Assembly (NCBI GenBank): GCA_026874595.1
Contig: CM049310.1
Coordinates: forward strand, 17,150,058-17,214,057
Direction: 5' to 3'
DNA: 64,000 nucleotides
DNA from: Sipunculus nudus
Taxonomy: Eukaryota > Annelida > Sipuncula > Golfingiida > Sipunculidae
The position numbers and the translations under genes are program-made. Positions 13,009 to 25,109 of the stretch are shown in pieces (within the stretch, counting starts at the first letter, position 1; each line of letters opens with the position of its first letter). The notes under the pieces are model-generated. The model searched no databases and was not told the origin of the DNA. It was given only the letters and a program-made list of their open reading frames with translations.

Positions 13009-16000
13009 GTACCGCATATGCATATGTATAAATGGAATCACAGGCGTCAGTTTTCTACCTGCATAAACATACGTACCGCATACGGGTATATGGGATGCCG
13101 GCTTTACTCTTATTTTTACTCTTTCCCTTTCTTCACAGGTCAAAACGGGATATAATAAATTCATACTAGTACGAACCTTCCAGCAGTGCAGGTAAAAGTT
13201 TGCGATTTATCTGATTATACATCATATACATCATTTGCAGATTATACATCAAGGGCTTTTTTTGTGGGGGGGGGGGGGGTTCAAATGGGCATGTTCCAAT
13301 TTTTTTTTTACGAATGGGGACACAATCCTGTTTTTTTAAAGGAAAATAAATCACATTAAATTACACATACTGATTGCAAGATAATACGATAAGGGAGGTT
13401 AAGATCAGACAAACTGTTCAGATATAAATAATACTGTATCGTTTATTCTCTTTTTATATGCCTAAATAGTTAGCATTTGACTGAATTTAGTAAATGTTCC
13501 AATACAATAAGCTCAAAATCATATTTAAATCATTAAAAAGAGAGCAATGAAAACTAGGCATACAACCAAAACATTTAACCTAAATGTGTGCCTGCCTGGA
13601 ATGAAGGAAAATAGAAATTGGGATAGTTTGGTACGACATTGACATGGGGGTATATTTTACTAGGTCCTTATTTGCTTGGAGTGGGTGATGGTGGGCAGTA
13701 AGGGCCCGGGGCTTGCTCCCGTACTTAAATATGGATTTCAGTGCCAAACACACACACAAACGCTTTCGAAGCAAACAATTAAGTCCCATGTACTATACAG
13801 GAACCTTCATGTGCTTGTACTGTAATACATGGGGTGGTGTTTTTAATTGTGTTGCTGACTCATGACTTTGGAACTTTGTTTTCTGTTTCTCCCAGAGAAT
13901 GTTAATGGACAACTTAAATGTATCTATATAATGAAATCACCGTCAGCAGAACCCCGCACTGTATATTTCTCTCCGACAAGCGGGCCAGTTGTTATTTAGT
14001 CGCGCACTTCCGCCGGTTAACGGCAGGACTTAACTATTCACCTCGTTAGGGGACAGGTATTACTGCTTGAAACTTTTCGGTTATTACCAGGTTGCGAGAG
14101 GTTTGGGCTGCCGTAATTGATACAAGGTGGCGATACATCTGTCGTTATGTGGGTGTAACCAGCGTGCCGTGACTCAGGCCCAGACGAGTGGAATTTAAAT
14201 CTAATGCACACGATCTGGGCTTGTTTACGAAACCCTGCAATGGCCCGACTCGGAATACAGGAAACGGTAGCTTTTATCCTAAAAACTTTTTCTAACTATT
14301 TACAGATCGGTGGCAACCAAACCAATTCCGATCAAATGATGGACGGGAAAAATAGGCAGGGTCACGATATACGTTTGACTCGTCTATCTCTTAGCCAGTC
14401 GAGTGAGGATGCCCACGAACTCCGTTTGTTTTGATTTTGCAACATTTATTTACATGGGGTTTGCTCACACCTGGTATACTATATATTAGTGGAGAAGGGG
14501 ATGGGGAAAATCTGGGTTTACCAGGGTACAGGCTCATATCTAAAGAAATCTATCATATGGCGCATGATACAGTGCGTTAGTGTAGCGACAGCCTGCCACC
14601 TGAAGGTCGGTATTTTTAGTATGGAGACGTTGGGGTGTCAGTATACAAGCTGTAGGGTTCGAATTAAGTCAGAATGAAGTAGATGTACTCACCATTTCTC
14701 ACTTTTTCATATTTTCTGCCTGTCAAATTGTTATCTTCACAATTTTGACAAATAAAGTTACCACGTCCAGTATCAAAGAACTGAGAACTAAAAAATATAA
14801 CATCTCAAGTAAACTTACACATCTTCATGCCGTGATAATTGATAAAAAGCCCTTTGCCATCAAAATTTGCCAAAATATCATTTCGTTATACAAATTTTCT
14901 CGGATACAGCATGCGAGACTGCCGTGGACTTACAACCGGTTGAGATTTAGCCAATGTACGACCGACGAAGGATTAATTGTCCATAAAAGCGCCAGGTACA
15001 AGTTTTTATCACTGACCGAAAGAAGGCGCGATTTTCCTGTATGACAATGCAGAAACACGTGCTACTATATTTCTAAAAGATGAAGCGCCCCCATCGGGAC
15101 TAGTCTAACGAACCTGATGATCGTTTTCACTCTCAAAACTGGTGCCGAGGAAATGAGAGGAGCTATTTTGCATCATCAGACTCCATATTTAAGTATACAT
15201 GTACATTCTATCGTAGTACATGTAAACACGCGTTTTTAAGGTTTTTATTTTAAATACCTCCACCAAGCCAATACTTTGGTCCGACCCTTGGAACAATAAG
15301 TTCAACTGTGACTGATATCATGACTCCAAGCACAATCAATTTATTTAAAGGTCTATATGAGTCATGTTTTCATGGTTAGTGATGGCCAGCTGAGACAAAC
15401 CGAAGACGTGTCGTTTAACATCTCTATTTAATTCCCACCGATGCCCTCAGACTGCACGTAATTGCCTGTTAATTATTATCAATGTTCTCAGCGTCCACGT
15501 TATATTATTGGCCAATCTCATTCAGTTTTATTTTTATAAGTGACTAAAACTCGTCAGCTTTTAAAACAGAGAATGTTACGATTTATGATGGTAGTGGTGA
15601 GAATGAGAAAGATATTTTATAATTTGCAACCTGTTTGTCTGTCTTAGGATACTGCAAATATACAGTGGCTTCAATCTTGGTATTCAATTGATAAAGCAGA
15701 GTCCTTAATGAGACATGATCATAGTCCGTTTTGGTATCGGTAAAACGTCACGAGACAATCAACTTATTTTGATATTTCATTTAAAATATATTTTATGGAA
15801 ATCTGACATGGGACAATATAACGTTGCTTTCTGTTGATTGGGGAAGTGTTTAAGCCTAAGTTGATTTTCAAAAACAATAGCAGAAAACCTTAATGAACAA
15901 GAGCAGTCGAACTGAGTGTAAATAAAAAAATCACGAAAAATGGGTGTCTAATTACACACAAGCGCAAATTAGCCAGACATCTTGGATGAAATACGATCAA

Positions 16001-17012
16001 TGCTTAATTCTGATTTCAGTATGAAATTGAGAACAGTAACTGAAGTCCTTCTAGGTATACGCGGAAGATGTTTCCGATGAAAACTATAAAAAAAAGTTAT
16101 AAAACGATGACGTAGATTAAACATTTTGTCTGTAATACCCGGATGTAGAACAAAATACTCCCTATCAAAATGCTCATGGGGAACCCGGTTCCCCATAAGG
16201 TCAACAGTTTCTCTTGACAAACCCCCGCCTCCACCTTACTGATAAAAAGATAAGTGCCGAACCATGTTAGGAATATTTAATAAAGATGATATTTAAAAAA
16301 ATTAAGGACCTGACCTTATATCATAATTATCGGGGATCTCTAGCATACAAATATTACACCAATGATTAAGTAAACAAATTAAAGACATTTCACCCCACAG
16401 AGGCTGAATTTGAATTTTACCAGGAATGTCGAGTTATGGTCAGACCCAATTTTGAGAAGGCCCAAAAATATATGGTAAGACTAAGGGTCGTGTTTTACGT
16501 GTACCTAGAGGTCTTGTGCACATATTAAATGGTTTAGCGGGTACAGTCCAAACAATGCTCACAGACCGTAATTATACATACCAACAGCCCTTGCGTGAAC
16601 TGTACGACAGAAAATTACCCGTTTATACCAAGTAATTATATCTCCCACTCCACCATATACACATGAGTTATGACAGGATGTCTGCAATGGGGATACGCAT
16701 GACTTGATAATACGGTCAGTGAATAAACCTAACGCCACAAAAATCAAATTCTTAATCTATTTTACGCATGTTTTAAGCTAATGAATTATGTGTCAACGTC
16801 TAGGCAGATTTATTTTACACCATGTTATCGGAGGACGGTTTCTCGACAGTAGAACACTAAGGAATCTAATACCAGGTCAAACGTACTATTTAGTTCAAAT
16901 GTATCAAGGTTGACTTGTACCGTGCTCACAAGATCACGTTATTACTCGTCATGAGCTAATGACAAGTCTTTTGAGTGACCTGTCACGCAAGGGTTACTTC
17001 AAAGTAAAGCAG
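13009..17012. other. No gene recognised
   Basis: Unassigned DNA with a poly-G run (13265-13280). The ORFs at 14745-15044 (99 codons) and 15969-16220 (83 codons, minus) match no family I recognise and lack supporting splice context. Confidence 0.5.
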
Positions 17013-17106
17013 CTATATATTTGTGAAAAATACGAGCTGCAATATCATATCCACGTACACTCGAATATTTTGGTGGTGTCCCAACGCGAAAGGACGACTG
17101 GTAAAG
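17013..17106 (+). promoter_or_regulatory. Possible TATA box and first non-coding exon
   Basis: A TATATAT run near 17013 lies about 90 nt before a strong donor (AAAG/GTGAGTAAA, GT at 17107). This could be a promoter and first exon spliced to 21408, with a 4.3 kb intron holding an LTR copy. TATA-like runs are common in this AT-rich DNA, so support is weak. Confidence 0.15.
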
Positions 17107-17290
17107 GTGAGTAAAACATAAATATCGATGTTTACAAATTGTACTTGTGATTTAAAAAAGCAGGCCAGCATACAGGTTTTGTATGTGGGTGTGGGTACAC
17201 AATTGTTAAATGTAGCAATAACACTGGTTCGTTTTATTAGTAGTGAAGAAACAGGCTGAGCCGAACTTTTTTTGTGTATTCTTTTCTCTC

Positions 17291-17340
<50 letters not shown>

Positions 17341-17417
17341 ATATACACACACACACACATATATATACATCGTATACATATTTAATTTTTATATACACAT
17401 ATATATGCATATATATG
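17291..17417. repeat. Compound (AT)n/(CA)n microsatellite
   Basis: AT run, then ACACAC, then further ATATAT segments. Confidence 0.95.
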
Positions 17418-17876
17418 CGGATGTTAGTCTCTGATATTTAATTAGGATATTGTTAATTATCTACACTGTACTTCTACATTGTAGGCCTATAGTAACTCCC
17501 GTATCTCTGACAGTGAACATAACATGTTTACTAATGTGAAAACTTGTCGTGATGTTATTGTACCACATAATTTTTGTGGATACGTACTATTGCATAATGA
17601 GTATTGATATAGATTGGAGCTGAATGTTGCATATACCTAGTTGTTCGTTATATATACTGTACAAGTGTGCGTAAGTTTACAAGTGATGTGTACCGGATAT
17701 GATCATGCACATGCACAAGGATCCAAGACTATAGCTATTTCATTTACAGGTCGCGGTTGAAGGGTACCTCTAGTGTTATGCATGACGAGTTATTGTACAC
17801 TAGGAAATACAAGAATGTAAACGACACGCAGACATACCCCATTTGACAACTTGTTGGTCGCGTTTCATATATATAT

Positions 17877-18535
17877 TGTTACGGAACTCATATAAACAGA
17901 TCACGTATGCGTGATGAACACAAATTTTGTAATGGAGATAAAAAAATCAGATTCTGTAACACTAGGCAGCGTGAAATGTCTAGGGGAATGAATAGAAAAG
18001 TCAGTGTTTTTTTGTTAACAAATAACTTTAATTTATTCTTAAAACAACCCTAACAATACAATACACTATATCAATACAATTACACAGTAAAACAGCGTTA
18101 TAGCAACAAGTCAATATAATCACACATAAAGATAATGGTACAGTACTTCGATACCAACACCATCACCACAATAAGTCCTTTGAATGTAAACTCTCGGAGA
18201 ATGACAGTCCAGTGGAAAGTTCTTGCAACAACACAGAAAGTAAACTGAAGTCCAAATGTATAAAATCCAGGAGAAAATCTTTGAAAATGTATAATTGCCG
18301 CCTTCGTCGGATAAGGTCTTAGAATCTGACACACGCTTCTGCGTCCGCTGGTATCTGCTCTGCTGTCTGCCCCCTGGACCTAAAACAGCCCCTTTATATA
18401 CCTTCACACCCCAAGCCGGGAATTTTCCACCTCTCGAACAGTCTATAAGTTCTTGCACAACACGCGTTTCAGGAATTATCTAGAAAGACATAGCCGTGTG
18501 TCTCTACACACACCAGGCTCATCACGTGACCCACG
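17877..18535 (-). mobile_element. LTR, copy 3 (one end degraded)
   Basis: The copy starts TGTTACGGAACTC at 17877 and shares a long stretch with copy 1, including the AATAAA-containing segment near 18025-18040 (minus strand). On the minus strand a clear TATATAAAGG box lies at about 18391-18400, just before GGGGCTGTTTT. The far boundary is uncertain: the sequence runs into a TATATATAT stretch near 18536, which may be part of a target duplication. A 112-codon ORF in this region is a chance frame. Confidence 0.65.
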
Positions 18536-18540
18536 TATAT

Positions 18541-18790
18541 ATATGGTCTAACGGACACCTCACTTAGGCGGACAACTGGCTATAACGGACAATATAGTTA
18601 AGTCCCTTCAAAATTCCCTATACCTTATGTATAAGCGGAACCTCTATAAGGCGGACACCTCATACTGCGGACAACGGACAGCAGATTTCAATTCAAATCA
18701 ACATTCTAAGACAAACACGGACGTGATACGCCATCTCTGGCGGACACTGATCACTCGCCAAGGACAAGATCAAAGGCCATCGTTACTGTT
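18541..18790. mobile_element. Pogo/Tigger-like DNA transposon fragment
   Basis: Repeated modules such as GGCGGACACCTC and ATAACGGACAATAT, with CCCTTCAAAATTCCCTATA between them, resemble the subterminal repeats of pogo/Tigger transposons of the Tc1/mariner superfamily. No opposite end or transposase was recognised. It directly adjoins LTR copy 3. The family call rests on recall of typical ends. Confidence 0.4.
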
Positions 18791-19249
18791 GTTGTTCCCG
18801 GGATGGGAGTTCCCCAGTTGTTACCTCAATGCGTGTACGTGCTCATGTCACGGTATGATGTGCTCATAATATAAACACAGCAAGGATGAAGCGGTAAACA
18901 TCCTGTCAATTTATTTCACGGTTGATCATTCACACGTTGCGAAGCTGCATATTATCGCTCGACCGCGGGGTCATTAAATTGATTAAATCACTGCAGATAA
19001 CCCATGCGTCCCTGATCTCACCACGCAATATTTAACTGTAAACTAGTTACTTTTTTTTATAGCAGGCTGTTTGATATTAATTAATTAGTTTTGCTCAATA
19101 TATCTCAAACTGATCTGCTCTGTGTCAAACATGTGCTCGCTCCGTAGTTGTTCGTGCCGTGCCGCCGTGCACAATCTCCGTGGGGTTCATTTATTCTCGG
19201 ATGCCATCATCATCAAAGCAAATCAAACCTAACACATATCACTATTTGA

Positions 19250-19380
19250 AAGTAAAGTAATAGTGATAGAAATAGGAGCCAAGTAATAGTAATATTAATA
19301 GTAATAGATGACAAATGTTGATATAGTAATAGAAATAGTAATAGTAATAGATGAATAAAGAAATCATAGTAATAGCACCC
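19250..19380. repeat. AATAGT-rich simple repeat
   Basis: Degenerate AGTAAT and AGTAATAG units form a low-complexity block. Confidence 0.75.
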
Positions 19381-19470
19381 CTGTAATAGGACCCAACCCT
19401 GATATATATATATCAAAGCAAGCTTCACTAACGAGACAGTTTGGTCCGCTTTTATGTGCACCCCGTAACA

Positions 19471-19471
19471 T

Positions 19472-19500
<29 letters not shown>
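19471..19500. repeat. (AT)n microsatellite
   Basis: Short AT run. Confidence 0.9.
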
Positions 19501-19502
<2 letters not shown>

Positions 19503-20377
19503 GTGCTCTATTTGCTGGATTCTAAGAGCTAGTACATAGTGTTTAACATCTGATGTTTGCGATAGCGTGAAAACACGTCTTAATGTGTAACTGAAATTAT
19601 TCGTATTTAACAATATATATATAATAACTATAATAACGTATGTTTTGATTAAAGTAGCCATCTGCCCAGAGGCCGGAGGTCAGTGATAAAAACACATGGC
19701 AACATGCAAACCCTAGGCAGCTCCGTGTATATGTAATTCATTTATCAAACCCTGCACTTGACTGGGTAATCTTTCACATTTGACTAGCATAGGAGACAAG
19801 CTCGATCTATTGATTCGGGTATTTTACGTCGCAGCTAACTGTAAACGTTCTCACAATGTAACATACGGCTGTCGGTGATTTATCTGTGATGACCTTTGAC
19901 CCTTAAAGTATGCTAGACTGAAGTAGCCATGGTTACGATTGAACACCGCATGATCAAATGCTTTAAGTAGATCATATGGTTGGCGCAGTTTGGGTTACCT
20001 ACGGTGCAGACGCCTTTGCCAACAAGGTGTCTTACAGTAAACCAACCTGAAAGGTACATGGCCTTAACTGACGCTTATCATTTTGGCCCTTTATAAGCAG
20101 ACCCTCAAGCTCATTTATTTTATCTGCTTTATTTCTTTTCCTGTCATATTAAAACAAAAATCTGGATAATTTGTATTCAGTCTGTGTGCTTATTTGCTTG
20201 TGTACATTTTCTGTATCTCTGTTTATCTGGTGGCTTAACGTTCTCTATGATGAAGGGGTGTTGCATGTTTTACTCTCAGATTTATATAGAATTCGGAAAT
20301 TTGAATGGTTATATCAAAATCATTCAGCTCATATAGATAACATATCATATTATGGATAAGCAATCTGGCTCATGCTC

Positions 20378-20428
20378 TCTCTCCCCCCCCTCTCTCTCTC
20401 CGACACACACACACTCATACATACACAC
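20378..20428. repeat. (CT)n/(C)n/(CA)n low-complexity tract
   Basis: CT repeats, a short C run, more CT repeats and then CA repeats. Confidence 0.9.
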
Positions 20429-21407
20429 ATAAAATTTACATTTTATATTTATGTTTTTCTCTGCCTGGCTGTCCTCTCTCTCTATCATTGCCTCTCAGTC
20501 TATATCTCTCTGGTGTACATATTAGCTGACATTTACGTGTAAAGGTTATGTTAAAATTTTCCCCAGTATAGACACAACAACATCGAGGAATACAGACCAG
20601 TATGGATACAACAATATAGAGAAATGAATCGTATAGGAGTTTCATTTTAGCTATTCTGGTGGATTACACCGGTCTTGGTATGATTTTGTTTACACAATGT
20701 TATTTCAGTTTTCTTTCAGTAGATAAGACGGACTTTTCAGTGCGGCACTACTTTTCACTTTGCAATTATAAGCCCTTAGCTTCCATTTTCACTTCAGTGT
20801 CAAAATGTACACTGATCACTTCAGGCTGAAAGAGAATCCACTTAATTCGACATTTATGTTTACTTACAAAAAAAAATTTACTACTTTTACGGTCTTTAAT
20901 TATTCGTTACCTAGTCCAGTCTAAACAAGCCAGGTAAACTGTGCAGCATGGTTTCGTAAACACAAACTTATACTCTTCGCTAATATGGCACCATGTACTC
21001 GGGGTGGTCAGTACACATGTATATTTACTGGTTAATCCAGCCATCTGTCAGCGACTGTTACAACTGTAAACTGTGCTGGTCTGGAGAATGTGTAAATTTC
21101 AAGGACTGACTCAAGGCATTTCAGTTTCTGGTACTTCCATCCACGGTTGATTTTATATCTAACATAATGACCGAAGCATCTGCCGTCAGACGCGACCCGA
21201 ACAGCATGTCGCTGTCGTATGACAAGAATTTTCAGCCTTTTTTCCACTAGAATTAATAAACTCAAACCGGCAGATGTGTGTGCTCGGAAACCTGTTACTG
21301 TTTTGGACATTTTTTGTTTTGCTGACAACAGTGGATCACATTCGTTCGCCACTTAAGTATAAGTTATACGGTTCACCTATAGTGATGCACTTTTGTTCTC
21401 TTTTCAG

Positions 21408-21575
21408 ACAGACGACTCGCTGTTGATTTCACAGCAGACGACCTAGAAGAGGGAAACCTAGTACGCGTGACTTCACAGCTTTTGAGACAGCTGTTTATAA
21501 GTGTCATCAAAACTCGTCGAGTCGGATGCAGCCGTTTATCCATAGTATTGGGAGATCTGGTCCAGTGTAATTACT
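21408..21575 (+). other. Candidate 5' UTR exon upstream of the GPCR
   Basis: A pyrimidine-rich acceptor (TTCTCTTTTCAG) ends at 21407 and a good donor (GTGAGTAT) begins at 21576. The next acceptor (TTTGCATTTCAG) ends at 22025, which would place the GPCR start 458 nt into the following exon. One frame is open across the 168 nt but meets a stop at the predicted junction, so a non-coding leader fits better than a coding exon. Splice sites are seen; transcription is inferred. Confidence 0.3.
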
Positions 21576-22482
21576 GTGAGTATATTTTGCGTTTCATTAA
21601 AAAATAATCTTCCCAAGGCCTCCTGGATTTGAACTTTTATATGTTAGTGGACTGGAAAACATAAAAGACGTGGCCTGTAATTTATACAGCAGAGCGAATG
21701 CAAAGTTCTGTTAAGCTTTTTGTCGTTTAAGGCATGACGGATTTAGAGCTACAGAAACTCTGTTACGTATTGTCGTAGGCCTTAATTATTACCTTACTCT
21801 CATGAAAATATTAGTAGGTCTAGAACTTGAGGCAATAATTTGATTTTGTCTTCATATAATTAAAATGTGGAGGTTCAGTGCACAGAATGAACACAATTTT
21901 TAGGCATCTAACAGAGAGGGTATTGCTTTTACTCTTCATATACTCTTCCGACCTGTTTCAAATTCATTCTGTATGAAATTTCTTCTTTGTTTTGAAATGT
22001 TGACCTATTTGTATTTGCATTTCAGAGTAAATTTGGCATTACCCCATACGTTTGCAGATTCTGGTATGATTGCAAAGCCCCCTGCCGGAAATAAGTGAAC
22101 GAGAAATTACAGTCATCCTATGAAAAAGGATCATGTAAGCTTGGATCAGAGGAACACAAACCAAAGTGCATTTACACATACATCTACACATAGCGGTATA
22201 AAGTTTGATAAATAAAACATACACTCGGAAGACAAGGACCACAGGATATTAACAGAGATATTGAACCCTTCTGTGAGTTCAAATACGGAATTTCTGACAC
22301 AAAGAATGGACGTTGATCGCTGCAAAGGTATAGCGTTTTATTCCCTAGACCATATAACTGCGTAAGGATGACACTTAGGACTCCAAGAAAGCAGTCCTAT
22401 TGTACATAAACAGTGGCATGATTTAAACGAAGACCAGAGAAAGAGATAACAGAATCGGTGTGAAAGTAAAGTTAGGAATAAG

Positions 22483-23865
22483 ATGGAGGTACAGTTTGGA
22501 AACCTGAACATGTCGACCGGGGCTGGAATGATATCTCCCAGTGTCCATCCGAATTACTCCTTTCTCACACTGAGTGGCAACGACTCAGTGACTGAAAAGT
22601 TCTTCAACAGCACAGTACCACCTGTTGCCACTCAATCACAAGAGATACGGGATTTAGACGTAGCTATAACGCACGTACGTCTGATAGTTACCCGGATTCT
22701 CCTCCGCATACTCGTTGTGTTTGGGGTGGTCGGGAATATGGTGAACATTGCCGTACTGACCCGCCGTTGGATGAAATCCTCGACCAACTATTACCTTACA
22801 GCTCTAGCTTTGTCAGATGCCCTGTATTTACTGATGGCGCTGACCCTATCTTTATCCCATGAAGACTACATTAAGACCAACCCCTACTACCTGGTATATT
22901 ACTTTATCATTGGCACACGTTTCTCCAATTTGTTCAGCAATATTAGCGTATGGATGACGGTCACCTTTACTGTTGAGCGTTATATCGGCGTGTGTCACCC
23001 TATGAAGGGTAGGGTGCTGTGTACCCCTCAGCGAGCCACCTATATCATTGGTGTTGTCTTCTGTGCAGTTACGGTGCTGACATTGCCGGAATTTTTCGAC
23101 AAGCATGTGATATACAAAAATGAATCTAACGTTATGGTACCCAGAGCAACACCCTCGCAGTTTGGCCAAGAGACTAGCTATTCAGTGGGCTACACCAATT
23201 TTAATCATACGATGTTTACTTTTTTGCCTCTGATAATGTTGGCTATATTTAACACTCTTTTGGTCAGGGCAGTATGGCGTGCATCTAAACAGAGAAGATC
23301 TATGACTAAAGTCGTAGTCGTGCAGAACGACCGCACAGAGCGCCATCATCAGGAGCAGCACAAAATTACGCTGATGCTCATTTCCGTGGTTCTTGTTTTT
23401 CTTCTTTGCCAAGCGCCACAGGCCGTGGCCAATCTCTGCTACAGATTTTATTTTGCTAACGGAGCGAACGCTGTTTTAAGTAAAAAATTTATCATCGCTG
23501 GAAACTTGGTGAATTTACTCGTTGTTATTAATTGCTCGTGCAATTTCATCCTCTATTCTGTTTTCAGCGCTAAGTTCCGCAAGACTTTTGAGAAATTGTT
23601 TTGTCGTTGCATGCCAAGAGGGTTACGTCACGATTACGTGTTCTCTGACGTCATGAGTCAGCACTCGCACAGGGCCACGCTGACGGACGCTCGGACAAGA
23701 ACCACCCGTCTAACCGCAAGTCCAGTGGCTACTCCACGAAATAGTCTCGTTTCTGGACCCACGTCTGTGAGCCAAGGCAGCCCGCCGAAATTTAAAAACG
23801 GATACTTAGCTGTTCCAACAGACAATAAACGTAGGGGCGTCAATGTTTTTATCAGCAAGGTATAA
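22483..23865 (+). CDS. Class A (rhodopsin-like) neuropeptide GPCR, FMRFamide-receptor-like
   Basis: A 460-residue seven-transmembrane receptor encoded without introns; it probably binds a peptide at the plasma membrane and signals through G proteins. The N-terminus (about residues 1-65) has four N-glycosylation sequons (N9, N24, N33, N42). Helices lie at about 70-94 (G84-N85), 102-124 (LALSD at 108-112), 145-167 (E165-R166-Y167 replacing DRY), 185-204, 243-266 (P249), 294-318 (CQAP at 309-312 replacing CWxP) and 336-360 (NFILY at 354-358 replacing NPxxY). Helix 8 and C374/C376 suggest palmitoylation; the tail is Ser/Thr-rich and ends S-K-V. The EQHKITLML stretch before TM6 and the CQxP and NFxxY variants resemble the invertebrate FMRFamide-receptor/GPR139-like group. 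The start is favoured by an in-frame TAA at 22447 and by A at -3 and G at +4. Oddity: no cysteine at the expected TM3 position or in ECL2. The class is very likely; the ligand is unknown. Confidence 0.93.
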   Translation: MEVQFGNLNMSTGAGMISPSVHPNYSFLTLSGNDSVTEKFFNSTVPPVATQSQEIRDLDVAITHVRLIVTRILLRILVVFGVVGNMVNIAVLTRRWMKSSTNYYLTALALSDALYLLMALTLSLSHEDYIKTNPYYLVYYFIIGTRFSNLFSNISVWMTVTFTVERYIGVCHPMKGRVLCTPQRATYIIGVVFCAVTVLTLPEFFDKHVIYKNESNVMVPRATPSQFGQETSYSVGYTNFNHTMFTFLPLIMLAIFNTLLVRAVWRASKQRRSMTKVVVVQNDRTERHHQEQHKITLMLISVVLVFLLCQAPQAVANLCYRFYFANGANAVLSKKFIIAGNLVNLLVVINCSCNFILYSVFSAKFRKTFEKLFCRCMPRGLRHDYVFSDVMSQHSHRATLTDARTRTTRLTASPVATPRNSLVSGPTSVSQGSPPKFKNGYLAVPTDNKRRGVNVFISKV

Positions 23866-24539
23866 TGTCTGTTTTTTTTTATATTTTCTTGGTTACAAAT
23901 CGAGTCGATTTTATGGAAGGAAGTTCATAGGAAATATCAGAGGTTTTGAACGAACCTGTTTGAGGAAAGGGACAATGAACATCAGAATTGTCTAATTTAT
24001 TTCAAGGAGTTGTGGATGTTTTGTCGCTGGGATACTTCACTTGGTGGCGGCTGGCTCGTGAATTTGTTGTAAGTGTTTGTAAGCCTGACGGTGTGTTTAT
24101 AATTTGGCAGTGACCTCTGAAACGTGATGTTGAATGATAACAAGGCGGAGTGTCGTTCTGTGGTACTGAGCAGATAATCAGGAATATCATTTATTCTGCT
24201 CAGTTCTGTGTCAGAGACTACCAAAATGGTGATAATTTGTTTTGATGCCAGACGTGAAACCGTCAATCTCCTGTGGCGCGAATGTTTTGACCTTGGACTT
24301 TTTCCCCAAGGGTGAAACAAGTTACATTTTCGTTTAATACATGGCATGCTTCAAAGAATGTTTAATTCAGAACCACAGAGGTTCAGAAATAGAACTGAAG
24401 AATTTTCAGAGAATGTTGAGTTTTTTTTATAATTGCAGTTTTTACAAAAAGTGGAGGATTTTTTTTTTCAGCCGACATGTTGAGACATGTCTGAAGCACG
24501 TTTGTAGAAAGTGTGAAACATTTTTAGCATCATTGAATC

Positions 24540-24545
24540 AATAAA
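24540..24545 (+). terminator. Candidate polyadenylation signal of the GPCR gene
   Basis: AATAAA about 675 nt after the GPCR stop codon. The intervening sequence is AT-rich with no coding signal, as expected of a 3' UTR. Seen in sequence; use by this gene is inferred. Confidence 0.45.
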
Positions 24546-25073
24546 CACATTATATATTTCATCAAGACGACGAAGTACTAGGATTACTTTTACCAATATT
24601 GATATATGTTGTGTGTACAGATTTAATTTATATCGAGTCCGGGGGAATAAATGTGCCTTAGCACCGTCTGGTTGCAGAACTGCCCGTGTACTGGGCCTGA
24701 CGTAAGAGTATCACTAGAATGCTTATATATTTCACTGGTACCCTGCTCAAAAATGGCCCAGCTAAGTCCCAGCGGATCCACTTTAACTTGTGATTAATGG
24801 TTTCGTTTGAGCTCAAATCGTTTCATCTCCTACAGAAAAAGTTTGAAATTCTTGGTACGAAATCCAAAAACTCATATACTAATTTCAAAGCTAAAATTTT
24901 TGGTTCACGTTTTGATTGAAAAAATTAGAATTTGTGTTTAGAGTTATTTAATATTAATCAGGTAAGGTCCATAATAAAAATTGATTTTTTTAAAAGAAGA
25001 TTAATACTCAAATATGATTTATTTTATGTTTAATGATTTGTTTACCCTTACATCATATGAAAAATATATAAAA

Positions 25074-25076
<3 letters not shown>

Positions 25077-25106
<30 letters not shown>
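25077..25106. repeat. (AT)n microsatellite
   Basis: Short AT run. Confidence 0.9.

Positions 25107-25109
<3 letters not shown>

Noticed and set aside
15110-15180. Second Penelope-like 3' end
   Set aside because: Only CCTGATGATCG is shared with the 41602 region; too short to support.
18120-18458. 112-codon minus-strand ORF
   Set aside because: Lies within an LTR copy and is not maintained in the other two copies.
21408-21575. Coding exon
   Set aside because: One frame is open but ends in a stop at the predicted splice junction; better explained as a leader exon.
22852-23169. 105-codon minus-strand ORF inside the GPCR
   Set aside because: A shadow frame of the receptor CDS; no independent support.
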